A DNA stretch of 64,000 bases, from contig JABBOT010000014.1 of the NCBI GenBank assembly GCA_016165875.1, positions 10,821,871 to 10,885,870 of the forward strand, read 5' to 3'. Origin of the DNA: Acanthopleura granulata. Lineage: Eukaryota > Mollusca > Polyplacophora > Chitonida > Chitonidae. Position 1 is the stretch's first letter, and every line of letters begins with the position of its first letter. The notes beneath the pieces are model-generated. The model did not search any database and was not told the origin of the DNA. It was given only the letters and a program-made list of their open reading frames with translations. Position numbers and translations under genes: made by a program. Positions 13,326 to 25,120 of the stretch are shown here, one piece after another.

Positions 13326-13690
13326 AAATAAATAAAGACAACACAGGAAAGAAGACTAAAGCGACAAGGATGAAGTGACTGGGGAGAGGGGATAATGGGC
13401 AATGTACTCAAGTTCTTAAAAGGTTGATTTTTACACTGCATAAAAATATTAAATACTTCTACTTCTGGTAATGTCTATATGCATTAAAGGTATCCTTCAC
13501 ATCAGTACGCTCCGTATAGACGGATCCATAAGCCCGACGTACCACCATCTCATCAGGTGACGTCATGCATGACGTCACAGAGATTAAATAAATGTAACCA
13601 ATGGGTGGGACATCCGGGTGACCTGCTTGCATCACTACAGATTAGGATTGGTCAAATGTGTGTTCTTCATTGACTACATGTTAGAAAAGG

Positions 13691-13696
13691 TTTATT
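13691..13696 (-). terminator. Poly(A) signal AATAAA beside the orphan exon 4
   Basis: The duplicate of the signal at 24914-24919, in the same position relative to the orphan terminal exon. Confidence 0.35.
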
Positions 13697-13781
13697 TGAA
13701 GGAACAGGTTCGAATAGGGATTCTATTCAAGCGCGCTGTCTGCAGGAACGGCTTGCTAATACGCCTTATCTACACAGCTCA

Positions 13782-13897
13782 TTATTTTCCATGCCAGAAG
13801 TCCATGCCGCCAAATCTTTTCTGTTTCACCTCTCCCTCACGGCCCGGTTTTCTTTCACTTTTGGCATCGGTGTCTTCGTCCTCACCATTTTGACCCT
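13782..13897 (-). CDS. Orphan duplicate of peptide-precursor exon 4
   Basis: This is the copy of the 25005-25120 exon in the upstream unit of the segmental duplication. The encoded residues, acceptor and TAA stop are identical, and AATAAA is at 13691-13696. The duplication did not include exons 1-3, so there is no gene of its own upstream. It could serve as an alternative last exon if transcription from 31.9 kb runs past the first terminal exon; otherwise it is a relic. Both terminal exons would give the same protein. Confidence 0.5.
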
Positions 13898-16065
13898 CTG
13901 GTAATAAACAAGCAGCACATATACGTGTAATAAAATACTTATTAGTAAATTTAACTGACAGGAAGCACACTGTTTTGAAGCGAAAATCAAGTCAGACATT
14001 AGATTTGAATTAATTCTCCAAAAATATCCACAGATTTCGTGTTCATTTTTACACGATTATCATTCGGGGTGACGAGTTACTGGTATCGCAGTTTTGTCTG
14101 CCTGTCCGTCATCCACCTGTACGAATCCATGTGCGGGCCCCAAGCCCGGTTGTTTTGCATAAGCAGGTATAATTTTTTTTCGATGCACATTGGTCAATTT
14201 CCGCAGTAGCCATGGTAACCATATGCATATTTTCTCTACATCTACTGTATATAAGTAAAAAGATTTGTTTGGGCGTATATTCAGTTCACCTGAATTTGTT
14301 GTTATTGTTGTTATATAGTTTGGATTAGGTCATTCCCATTGCCCTTGTGGGAAATTCAGGTTAATATGTTCAACCTTTCAACCATTTTCTTCTCTTTTTT
14401 CTTTTTGTTACACCTACATGGAGATTTTTTGTCCAACATGAGCAGTTTACACGATGATGTACATTCTGAAACAAAAATTTCGAGAAGTTTGCAAAGTTGT
14501 CTCCCCTTCCCCATATTTAACTCAGGCTGCATTGTTGTGGAACGTGACGAAGTAAAGTACAGGCCAAGAACTGGTTATGTTATGAGTTATATTTATTTAT
14601 TTGATTGATTAATATGAATTACAGGCGGTAATTTTTAGCATTATCATTGATATTGTCCGACTATAAATGTTAGACTGGTGGATTCAGATTGATAACAGGA
14701 TAGGTTGGTGATCAGTTATACCATTGAGCTCTTCACTCTGTTTGTATCTCACTTCGCGTCAGGCAAAATACATGCGTGCCACCAAGTCAGTCATAAGTGA
14801 GTTATGTGCGGGATCATCTCACGAGATCAGTAACATTCAACCCTATACCCCTGTGAACGAGAATTCCATTGTAATGTGCACCGTTTGGCAAGTTAACAAC
14901 GCAACTTACTGGAAGGATTTATTATCAAGGCCAAAAAAAAAAAAAAAAATAAAAAGGAAAAAGAATAAGAAAGAAAGAAAGAAGGAAAGAAAAATCACAG
15001 ATTCTGATTCTTAACAGCTTAAATTTTGTCATGAACACTTCTCTGTGAAACATCTGAGCATCTGCATACTTGAAGAAGGGCTTCTCGCTGGCCCCGAGGT
15101 TCAACCCGCTAGGTCGCTCAGGCCATTACGCCGTTGACCAAGGAGCTCGTGAGTTCAAATCTTGCTGTCGTTGTCTCGATTGCGTCTTTAAGTCAGATAG
15201 GTTTTTTTTCCCATTTCTTGTTAAAATCATGTGTCTCTTCCCATTAATTCATTCATGTCCACAGAGAGTAAAACCAGACCGCCGACGATAGTGATAGTTA
15301 ACAAATTATCATTCATAACCGGTAAAATCCGGGCTCTTGTCAATTTACCTGAGTTAGGGTTTTATTTCAGCTATTCTCCTAAATGCTTCAACAATAGCAA
15401 CTTATAGCCCCCCAACCCCCCAGCATCATGGCTTTAATATACAGAAATAGGTAAATAAAATTCTATGCTTTTAATTGCAATTTATCAGACTTCACTGGAG
15501 TAGACTTACTTAAAATGCTGTGTGATCATTATATTTAATTAACAGTCTTCAGATCGCTGTTACACAATCAGTTGGAAAAGTCAGCCATTAATGTTGTATT
15601 CTTGTGTAAACCGGGATCCTGCTGACACCCCCGGTATCTAGTCCGTTTGCACTGTTCATATTATTTTTGAATAAATGTGATGACAACACAGCATTTTGAG
15701 TAATTCTGGACCAGTGACGTCTACTAAATTGCAATTAACATCACTGATTTTTTTTTACCTATTTCTGTTTAAACTATAGTGATAGAAAGCGTCTAAGTTG
15801 CTACTTTTTCTGGACTTAGAACAGTTAGAATGACACGCTAACTGAGATAAACTGTCAAGAAGCCGGCTTTCAACGGCAAGATGTGACCATTAGCCAAGGG
15901 TCACGCTGTCGCGGCTACACTGGTTTTGCTCTCTTCGCTCTAGTCTTAATTCACTAAAATCTCGTTACAATATACTGAGGTAGCCCTGCATAAGATGAAT
16001 GAAATTATTTCACCATGAACTAAGCGTAATACAACACAAATGCCTATAAATATGACCTGAGAGAA

Positions 16066-16295
16066 CGAGCCGAGGCCGAGTGGTTAAAGTGCTTGTCTTT
16101 CTATCGACGGGACACAGGAGGTGTGGGTTCGAATCTAGTCTTGGACAGAGAATTTGTAGATTTCTACGCTCGCACTCGTCAGGGGAACCGTGGTCGCCGA
16201 CGGCCTTGGGTCCGATTACGTAGTCTGACATTTCTTGAAGGTCCCATGTGGGAAAGTTCGTCAGGATGGCATTAAACACTTATTACTTGTCTAAA
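16066..16295 (+). mobile_element. SINE with tRNA-Ser-like head, unit 1
   Basis: The head contains 'ggccgaggccgagtggttaa'-type A-box sequence and 'gtgtgggttcgaatctagtc' as B-box, ~45 nt apart. The body ends 'gtcaggatggcattaaacac'. Not a functional tRNA: the pairing ends are not maintained. A different family from the main SINE. Confidence 0.62.
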
Positions 16296-16365
16296 TGAAA
16301 AGTGTAGTGCGTTACAAAACCGGTCATTAATTCATTAACATCTGAAGTTAGCGTGGAGGAAACCG

Positions 16366-17612
16366 GAGCACTGTACCATGCTGGAATTGACTGTTGAGCA
16401 GTAGGCAGTACCATGCCGTAACTGACTGTTGAGCAGAAGGCAGTACCATGCCGTAACTGACTGTTGAGCAGTAGGCAGTACCATGCCGTAACTGACTGTT
16501 GAGCAGTAGGCAGTACCATGCCGTAACTGACTGTTGAGCAGTAGGCAGTACCATGCAGTAACTGACTGTTGAGCAGTAGGCAGTACCATGCCGTAACTAA
16601 CTGTTGAGCAGTAGGCAGTACCATGCAGTAACTGACTGTTGAGCAGTAGGCAGTACCATGCCGTAACTGACTGTTGAGCAGTAGGCAGTACCATGCCGTA
16701 ACTGACTGTTGAGCAGTAGGCAGTACCATGCCGTAACTGACTGTTGAGCAGAAGGCAGTACCATGCAGTAACTGACTGTTGAGCAGTAGGCAGTACCATG
16801 CAGTAACTGACTGTTGAGCAGTAGGCAGTACCATGCAGGAGCTGACTGTTGAGCAGTAGGCAGTACCATGCAGTAATTGTATTTAAGTGTAGAGAAGGAG
16901 GATTTACCATGCCGTAAGTGAGTGTTGAAAAGCAGGCAGTACCATATTGTAATTGACCGTCGAGGAGCAGACTGTACCATGTTGTAATTGACCGTCGAGG
17001 AGCGGGCTGTACCATGTTGTAATTGAGTGTTGAGAAGCGGGCAGTACCATATTGTAATTGAGTGTTGAGAAGCGGGCTGTACCATATTGTAATTGAGTGT
17101 TGAGAATCGGGCTGTACCATATTGTAATTGAGTATTGAGAAGCGGGCTGTACCATATTGTAATTGAGTGTTGAGAAGCGGGCTGTACCATATTGTAATTG
17201 AGTGTTGAGAAGCGGGCTGTACCATATTGTAATTGAGTGTTGAGAAGCGGGCTGTACCATATTGTAATTGAGTGTTGAGGAGGCTGCACCATATTGTAAT
17301 TGAGTGTTGAGAAGCGGGCTGTACCATGTTGTAATTGAGTGTTGAGAAGCGTGCAGTACCATATTGTAATTGAGTGTTGAGAAGAGGGCTGTACCATATT
17401 GTAATCGAGTGTTGAGAAGCGGTCATTACGATATTGTAATTGAGTGTTGAGAAGCGGGCAGTACCATATTGTAATTGAGTGTTGAGAAGCGGGCAGTACC
17501 ATATTGAGCAATCGAGTGTTGAGAAGCGGGCAGTACCATGTTGTAATCGAGTGTTGAGAAGCGGGCTGCACCATGTTGTAATCGAGTGTTGAGAAGCGGG
17601 CTGTACCATGCT
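16366..17612. repeat. 35-bp VNTR, unit 2 (about 36 monomers)
   Basis: Same 35-bp repeat as at 4938-6003, but with a different composition: about fourteen monomers of the 'gagcagtaggcag' type at 16380-16870, then a divergent linker, then about seventeen of the 'gagaagcgggctg' type. The array has therefore expanded independently in the two units. Minus-strand frames are again open through the array. Confidence 0.93.
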
Positions 17613-18339
17613 GTTGTTGACAGAGGGTGAGGAGGCGCAACGCTGGTGTGACGGATCTTGAGGTGGCATCAAACACTTTCATAAAACAACTGAACGCCGT
17701 GGTTAGCTCATCAAGACAGTTCATTTCTAAAGGGATTGTTCTATCCAATATCACCAAACCAGGTGGGCAGGGCAGTATATATAAGCATCTATGTTTTTTT
17801 GAGCAGTTGATGTCAAAACTCATACCTGTTTTTACATTCGACCTGGAAATTATGCGCACTATAAACAACATAGTGGTTTCATGAACAGTTCTAGTCACAA
17901 CACGACTGAGTCACCTGTATTTTTTATTAAACCATGGTAAATGGGTTTGAAATTTGAATTTGATGTAATCCAATTCACTGATTACAGCTTCCCTCTTTCA
18001 TGTTACCAGCTTTGCTATATAGTTCATGCCATACATGTTACGCATGGGAACTAGTGTTTAAAGTTGCTTTGGAAATGGATCTTCAGTTTATCAATTTGTT
18101 ACGCCCTTTCATTGTCTACAAGTTGTATACGAATGTCTGACCTAATTCTGCTTATATAAGCCATTGTGCTGCAGCTGTGAAGTTGCTATTATTTAAGCAC
18201 TTGTTTATTTATTGGATTAGTGTTTACTTCGTGTAATGTAAAAACTGACTAATGGCTTGAAATGTTGTAAAGAGCAATATATCGGATTGTCTTACATTGT
18301 TACATATGTACTGGCACTACATGATCAACAGCCCATGAT

Positions 18340-18548
18340 TTACGCCGTACTCAAGAATATTTCATTTATACGACGGCGGCCAGCATTATGGTGTAAGGAA
18401 ACCGAGTGGAGCCCGGGAGAACCTACGACCATTCGTAGGTTGGTGGCAGACCTTCCCACGTCCGGCATGAGAGGAAGTCAGCGACCGCATTGGTGATAGG
18501 CTCCTGGGTCATCCGCAGCACTGACCCCCTTGGTCACGGAGACCTCAT
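18340..18548 (-). mobile_element. SINE, minus strand (unit 2 copy of 6718-6930)
   Basis: Same insertion as in unit 1 at the homologous place, so it predates the duplication. Confidence 0.75.
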
Positions 18549-19675
18549 TTAGGTATATAAACACTAAATCGATTTTGTATCCAAGATTCAGGCTCACAGA
18601 AAATGGTGGGGGCGGGTAGGGATTGACTGTATCTCTAAAGTGTGTTGAAGCACTGTCAGGTAATTTTGCGGGTATGAACTATGACAGATAATGGTTGAAA
18701 AGAAATCCATTACTTGTGGCTACAATTAAAGAGAGAAAAATATCATCCAATGAGCAAGTGCCCCCACACCCTGTTTCTATGGTGATAGGACGCTAGTACC
18801 TGCATTGCAGCTGATTTATTTTGAGAAAATGGTGGTCAGCCCCTGATGATATTGGGATATGTTGTAGGCCAGGCGTCTAGTTATTTGACAGTCTGTGTCA
18901 TTTGGGCCAATGAAAATTAGGGAATACAGTTTTAGGAGGGTGTTCTTTGTGAAATTACTACACAAGTAGTAATGCTATTTTGTAGTGTTTTTATACCTTT
19001 AAGGACTTGCTTGTACCGTGCAGAGGCCGGAATTCACCGGTTACGTGCGACCCTTTTGCCCACTGTCTCTACTCCCTGTATATGATTTATATTTTATAAG
19101 GATTCTTATAGATTGCATGCACGCTATTGCACGCAGGCTTTTATACTTGACCCACAGTACATACTTTTTCATCTTGGTGAACAAGGCTATGCTGACCCAG
19201 ATAACATTTATAATATCAAACCATAACGTGTGTTATCCTGCTCTGTGTCAGCCGAGAAATACGGAAGCTCGAGTGAAGCCATCAACATGTGGGACATGAT
19301 ACATATAACAAACAGTACACAATGGCTGCTTCATGTCTGCGTACGTTGCCATTGAGCCTCGCTTTGAACGCTGAAAAAAAAATGGCGTAAATTTAACAGG
19401 CATGGGAATTTTCCTTAAACTGGCGAATTTCATACTTTTCTCTTTCAAATTTGCGAAACGAAAGGCAACCAATGTTTTGAGGAAAGTTGATTGCTTATGT
19501 AACTTGGAAGGAAGGGTAAGGTATTTTCAGATTTCCTTAGCCAACTTCAGACTGTCTTCTGACCATGAATTTTCCTGCCTGATTTAACAGCTTTAACTAC
19601 TGGCAGTTGATTTTGATACCATACAGCGAATTCGACATTATGTCTACGGTAGCGGTATAAATTAAATATGTAGCA

Positions 19676-19749
19676 GCTATTTATTATTGTACATATTTAT
19701 GTGCACGTTCATGTCATATAAAATGACTTTTAGGTTTATTAGATCATTT
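19676..19749. other. Copy-2-specific upstream segment (74 bp)
   Basis: AT-rich sequence replacing the 521 bp of unit 1 at the same position. The partial 62-bp monomer at its right edge suggests a deletion with filler in unit 2 rather than a simple insertion in unit 1. Confidence 0.65.
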
Positions 19750-20026
19750 CTTCCACACAAGGTCTATAACTATCTTCATACGCGCAATCCCACTATCAGT
19801 TTTTATCGAGCTGAATTCGTAACAAAGTTTTAAGTACAAGTTAAATGAGCACTATTATAGCTCTTGTTGTCCCGTGATATCGTCCTTTTCTTTTGACATA
19901 GCGGAACGCAGAGGGTGTCGTGTGTGTCTCTAGAATTTGCTCATATACCGCCCACCTGTCAACAACAACAACAACATCATCAACACGGTCAACGACACAG
20001 TCGCAGACCATTATTCAAGTTTCATC

Positions 20027-22284
20027 ATGGCAAAGTACCAGAAATACTTGGACGCCAGTAACAAGGCAATGGACTTCTTTGTGCGTAACATCGCGGAGGA
20101 CGGGGAGTTTAAAGGCGAAGGGACTGTGGGCGACTTAGGGGCCATCTGCAAAGCCCCGACGCTTCTGCTGTTGGCAGGTCGGGTGGATGTTGCCACGAGA
20201 CTTCTGGAGTACATACAGCGGCGCTACGGTCAGAACAATGGCGACTTCCTGAGCTACCCGGATAAAACTGGACGAGAGAAGAGGACGGTGAACGCCCTGC
20301 TGAAAGAATTCCAGGTAAGTGTTCAGATCTAAACACCTGGAACCGATTCCATCTCAAAGCCAGTTCTTACTTAAGCCAACATTTAAAACCTTCCCACAGC
20401 ATGTCGTTTTCTGCTTTGGATGTTGAAATTTTGGGCGTGTTGGTCATATGATAATATTTATCAAAATGATAATTTCCAGGAATAAGCGTGAAATTCAAAT
20501 GATAAATTTTGACGTAACTCATTGAAATCAGGCTTTGGGTAATCCGCTACTGGGCCTTTTTCAACAAGTAATCGTGGTAATAGTCTAAGGTATGGGACTT
20601 TTCATGACAACAGATGGCGAAAATAATTTCATGGATTTTTCAGCCATATGCCTACGTCACGACAAACAGCTTTTCATATGGGTGCTGTTTCTTACAGGCT
20701 CACATGGGCGGGTGGATCACCGCCGCCGCACAGCGGATCGGGCGGTTTGACATCTCCATGCCGAGTTACGACTTCTTGCAAACGTTTTGGAGTCCCAAGG
20801 CAAGGACCTTCATCGTGAACGAACCATACGACGAGTCGTCGCAAGAACAAATCGTCGACACCCTGATTTCCTCTCATCTCGGATTATTGGCCTTGTTCTT
20901 CAGAGGTGAGTGACCATTTAGGTCATTTTGACACCCGGGCACTTACCGTTTGACTCGGCCCTACACGTTGTTCTCGTACAGACACGGCGGTGAAAACATT
21001 GTCTAAATATAACCTGGAAGTTTACACAAAACTGTATCACGGTCAAATAATCCCCAAACTAGGCTGTGTTGACGTTCACAATTTACGTACGCCGTTAATA
21101 TTGTTCTGTTATTTAACATACTGTAATTTTCGGTGGTTACCTCGCTAGCGCAACGCAATGAATTGGTAGCCACTTACTCATGTGATCGCTGTGAGTTCAA
21201 GTCCAGCTCACCCTGGCTTCCTCTTCAGGCGCACGTCGGGTTTCCACCACTCATAATGCAGTCGTAAAAGTGAAATATTCTTGACTAAGGCGTAAGTTAC
21301 CAATCTTATAAATATATCTTAGAATATCACCCAACTTTGTTTATTTCCCTAAACCTTATGCTATATGTTACCTTGTCGTCTGCTTGCTACAGCCACATAT
21401 TGACGGATGAAGTACCAGGATGTGCGCAGCTCATGCTGGCTTCTTCTCCTGTCATACATGCGAAGGTCTGCAACTGCAAGCTGCGGATGGTCCTGGGTTT
21501 CCTTCGGGCTCTGTAGGGTGTCTTCCCACAATAATGCTTACCGCCATATATGAGTAAAATATTATTCAGTACGGCGTAAAATACTAATCAAAAAGATAAA
21601 TAATAGAAGAAAAGAGTATCCTTATCATCGGATAAGATGTCTTTGTGTCCTGATATGAAAAACTCTTGTAGCATTGTTTAACTTGCATTGTTGCATTGTT
21701 TAACTCACATTGTTGCATTGTTGTATTAACCACTTTTCATAGATATGGACAAAGCGACAGGAGCAGGCGATGCCATCGTGAAAATCTACGAGCTACAGAA
21801 CGACCTGGAGAACCGATTCATCTTCCGAATGTGGGCGAGTTCCGGCCAACTGATCACCGACAAGCCGACCTGCCCCGCCGCGGACGGCGTCTGCTTTCTG
21901 AAGAGAAACGGCAAAGACGAGCTCTTCTCCATGCTGGGCTTCCCAGTCATCTTCCTCTCCAAGCTGTACCTGGCCACCAAAGTCACGAAATACCTGGAAA
22001 CGGCCAAGAAATTCCTGGACTTCGCGCTTACCTGCGACGACAGCCTGTACACTTTTTATCTGAGTCACAAAGTGGCCTACGGGGCGTCCCTGGTGGCCCG
22101 GATCACCAAGGATCACAAATACGTCACCTTGGCAGAGAAGATTGCCGATTATCTGGTCAGTGCGCAGGACGCAAATGGCGTCTTTGACGCGAACAGGATG
22201 CCCATTCCCGATGACCAGTACGATCAAGTGGGAGAGATCGGCACGTGGCTGAGGGAAATCTACACTGAGTTGAGCGGAGTTTAG
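20027..22284 (+). CDS. Alpha/alpha-toroid-like protein, downstream copy (3 exons, 345 aa)
   Basis: This is the second copy of the 8865-11063 gene, with the same three-exon structure: 20027-20314, 20698-20905 and 21743-22284. All splice sites, the start context and the TAG stop are intact, so it is not an obvious pseudogene. Compared with the first copy I count eight coding differences. Six change the protein: Thr to Lys and Tyr to Cys in the glycine-rich part of exon 1, Gly to Ala near the end of exon 1, Tyr to His at the first codons of exon 2, Asn to Asp in exon 2, and Phe to Ser in exon 3. Two are silent. The 5' leader has two fewer CAA units. Intron 2 has an extra ~40 bp containing another copy of a short gcattgttt-type repeat before the acceptor. 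About 350 bp upstream of the ATG its sequence differs completely from copy 1 for a stretch. Confidence 0.82.
21131..21316 (+). mobile_element. SINE in intron 2 of toroid gene copy 2
   Basis: Homologue of 9970-10157. Confidence 0.75.
21405..21603 (+). mobile_element. Second SINE in intron 2 of toroid gene copy 2
   Basis: Homologue of 10240-10430. This copy retains 'gcggatggtcctgggtttcc', which copy 1 has lost. Confidence 0.75.
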
Positions 22285-22628
22285 TAACAAATTCGACGCA
22301 TCGCTCTTGAAGTCAAAGTCTGCTACTGTCAAATTCCGATCGGGCATCGATGTCCTCATATTGTGCCGTCTGAACAGGTTTTATTGCTACCTACTACAGC
22401 AGTGGACATTTTGTGCGTTGAGAAAACTTAACCTTTGATTTGACACATATTAAGTAAATTTGATAATGATTCAGGAAACATGTGACAATTGCTTAACACG
22501 TGTGGCATGCCACAGTATTGATCATATTGTACTACTTATTTGTCGCGGAGGTAAATATCCACAATTATGATTAAATGAATTTAATCGAAAAAAATGAGTC
22601 TTGTGAATGTGCTTGTTTATATCTTTCA

Positions 22629-22798
22629 TATCCTGTTGGCTTCTTCTCCGGCCGCAGGTGGGAAGATCCGCCAACAACTTGTGGATGGTCATGGATTTCC
22701 CCCGGGCTCTGCTTCTGTTTCCTCCCACCATAATGCAGGCCGCCGTCGTATAAGTGAAATATTCTACAGTGTGGCGTAAAACACCAATCAAATGAATA
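22629..22798 (+). mobile_element. SINE downstream of toroid gene copy 2
   Basis: Homologue of 11411-11578. Confidence 0.8.
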
Positions 22799-22967
22799 AA
22801 AACCTTACACATGCACTCCTAATAACGCATGTGTCGACGCCACTGTTACTGCTTTAAATCAGTGCCAGTAGACAAACTTCCGGGGTCTGGAAATCTCCTC
22901 CCAAGATCATGGAACTGAATTAGGCTTTTCAGTCAGGCTGATTGTAACTGCCGGTATTTTTCCTGCA

Positions 22968-23150
22968 CTTATTTTAAATCTTTCTCCGGCTGTACGTGGA
23001 AAGGTCTGTCAGCAATCTGCGGATGGTCGTGAGTTTTACGCCTGGTTCTGCCCGATTTCCTCCCACCATAATGCTGGCCGTCGTCGTATAAGTGAAATAT
23101 TCTTGAGAACGGCGTAAAACACCAATCAAATAAATAAATAAATAAATATA
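22968..23150 (+). mobile_element. SINE, unit 2
   Basis: Homologue of 11745-11935, with a tail shorter by one or two aaat units. Confidence 0.8.
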
Positions 23151-23318
23151 TATTAGATCTCTAACCCTAAATTTTCATTTTTGTCATTAAGAATTAAAAC
23201 AAGTCTTGATATTAAAACAAAAATTCTTCACTTAAAAATTCTTCCCTACGTCAAACTGTATACGATACTTCTCCCACTAAGATGTTGGGAGCGGATCGTG
23301 GTCTAGTGGTAAGATTAT

Positions 23319-23622
23319 GTACTTATTTGATTGGTGTTTTATACCGTACTCAAACATACTTTACTTATACGATGGTTCCCAGCATTATAGGTGGGAGGAA
23401 ACCGGACAGAGTCCAGGGGAAACCCACGACCATCAGCAGGTTGCTGGCGGACCTTCTGACGTACGTGCGAAGAGGAAGCCAACATGAGCTGGACTTGGAC
23501 CCACAACAAGAGCATTGGTGATAGGCTCCTGGGTCATTACGCCGCGTTGGCGCACTAATGCCCTCTGCCACGGAGGCCACCTTATCGTATGTAAGTGAAA
23601 AATCATATAGTATAGCGATAAG
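23319..23622 (-). mobile_element. SINE, nearly complete, minus strand, unit 2
   Basis: Homologue of 12101-12405. Confidence 0.8.
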
Positions 23623-24411
23623 CGGCAATCAATATATAAATGCATGAATAAATCGTGATTTTCAATTTCCGATTACACGAGCAAAATGGCGTTTAAATTT
23701 GTGTGAAGAACAGTTTAATAGTGAAATAAAAGCATAAATTAATTCAAACAGTTATACATAATTTCATAAAGGACAACACACATATTTATATTTATTGAGG
23801 GTGGAACAGGCAAAGAAATAACACACACGTATACAGCTTTACTTTATTTGGATAACGCCTCACTGCAGAAGAAAGTTTGTTTTGACGTACTTTGTTCAAA
23901 ACCAGTAGACACTGAGAGGAAATTAAGACTACATTTCAGTTCACAACCGAATTTCTATCCATGAGTGAACGGAGCTATAAATCTATCTGAAAATACGTTC
24001 TCTTGGGTTTTTTTTCTTCACTTTTTTATTTTAGTAGAACAAATGAGTTTTTTACGGACCTGGGATCACATACACGAAGCCCACTTAACATAGCTGCCAT
24101 ATCGATGGAATGCCTACAGTACTGGTTTCCATGGTAGTCAAGTGCTCGTAACGCCAGGAGTACTTCATAAATGCAGCCCCGGGCCCGTTTTGCACGAAGT
24201 TCTCTGAACATTACGAGCAGGTAACAATCACGGCAACCAGCACTTGTAGGCATTACGTCGTCATGGTGGCTAAATGCCCGTAATGTTATAAGAGGGCTTC
24301 GTACACGTTGGGCACGGACTCTCAAGTTTTCACTTTGCTATCTACTGATTGGCTGCTGATCGATGACATGGCGGCAAAAATCAGGAGGCTAGTTAGATAC
24401 GTGGCAAAGAG

Positions 24412-24555
24412 CGGTGTTTTCCTCAGGGTGCTCCCGTTTCCTCCACTCATTATAACTTACATGGTCGCCGTCTCACGCTATCAATCGTTGAGATCGGCGT
24501 TAAATATCAATGAAATCAGTTTAAAGCAAAAAAAAAAAAAAAAAGAATAAATAAA
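24412..24555 (+). mobile_element. Diverged SINE-like fragment, unit 2
   Basis: Homologue of 13190-13325, with a longer A run. Confidence 0.5.
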
Positions 24556-24913
24556 TAAACACAACACAGGAAAGAAGACTAAAGCGACAAGGATGAAGTG
24601 ACTGGGGAGAGGGGGTAATGGGCAAAGTACTCAAGTTCTTAAAAGGTTGATTTTTACACTGCATAAAAATATTAAATACTTCTACTTCTGGTAATGTCTA
24701 TGTGCATTAAAGGTATCCTTCACATCACTACGCTCCGTATAGACGGATCCATAAGCCCGACGTACCACCATCTCATCAGGTGACGTCATGCATGACGTCA
24801 CAGAGATTAAATAAATGTAACCAATGGGTGGGACATCCGGGTGACCTGCTTGCATCACTACAGATTAGGATTGGTCAAATGTGTGTTCTTCATTGACTAC
24901 ATGTTAGAAAAGG

Positions 24914-24919
24914 TTTATT
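24914..24919 (-). terminator. Poly(A) signal AATAAA, peptide-precursor gene
   Basis: A canonical AATAAA on the minus strand about 90 nt downstream of the TAA in exon 4. Confidence 0.45.
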
Positions 24920-25004
24920 TGAAGGAACAGGTTCGAATAGGGATTCTATTCAAGCGCGCTGTCTGCAGGAACGGCTTGCTAATACGCCTTATCTACACAG
25001 CTCA

Positions 25005-25120
25005 TTATTTTCCATGCCAGAAGTCCATGCCGCCAAATCTTTTCTGTTTCACCTCTCCCTCACGGCCCGGTTTTCTTTCACTTTTGGCATCGGTGTCTTC
25101 GTCCTCACCATTTTGACCCT
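25005..25120 (-). CDS. Exon 4 of the peptide precursor: acidic linker and KR-FGGMDFWH-GK terminus
   Basis: The acceptor is tgctgcttgtttattaccag. The exon starts with AG, which completes the phase-1 codon G|AG = Glu. It has 37 further codons and a TAA stop. The first ~25 residues are very hydrophilic (GEDEDTDAKSERKP type). The last residues give a dibasic KR site followed by ten residues ending Gly-Lys. An AATAAA signal on this strand lies at 24914-24919, about 90 nt beyond the stop. Confidence 0.58.

Larger units (their letters stand above)
4938..16355. repeat. Segmental tandem duplication, unit 1 (~11.3 kb)
   Basis: The whole stretch, from within the 35-bp VNTR to 16355, recurs in the same order and orientation at 16356-27576. 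It includes the toroid gene, SINEs, the orphan exon and a tRNA-like SINE. Around the genes the copies are displaced by 11.1-11.6 kb because of small indels. The SINEs are in identical places in both units, so they were inserted before the duplication. The left edge, with its degenerate VNTR monomers (4938-5065), is present only here, so unit 1 keeps the ancestral left border. Strict homology to unit 2 starts near 5066. Confidence 0.93.

Noticed and set aside
14724..15014. 96-codon plus-strand frame in unit 1 (homologue at 25947-26144)
   Set aside because: It ends in a poly-lysine stretch encoded by an A run, is shorter in unit 2, and has no splice support.
16066..16145. tRNA-Ser gene
   Set aside because: A- and B-box-like sequences are present, but the sequence continues into a SINE body, and acceptor-stem pairing is not evident.
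16283..17898. Long minus-strand frames (183, 433 and 445 codons) in the second VNTR
   Set aside because: Same artefact as in unit 1; three overlapping frames of equal quality cannot all be genes.
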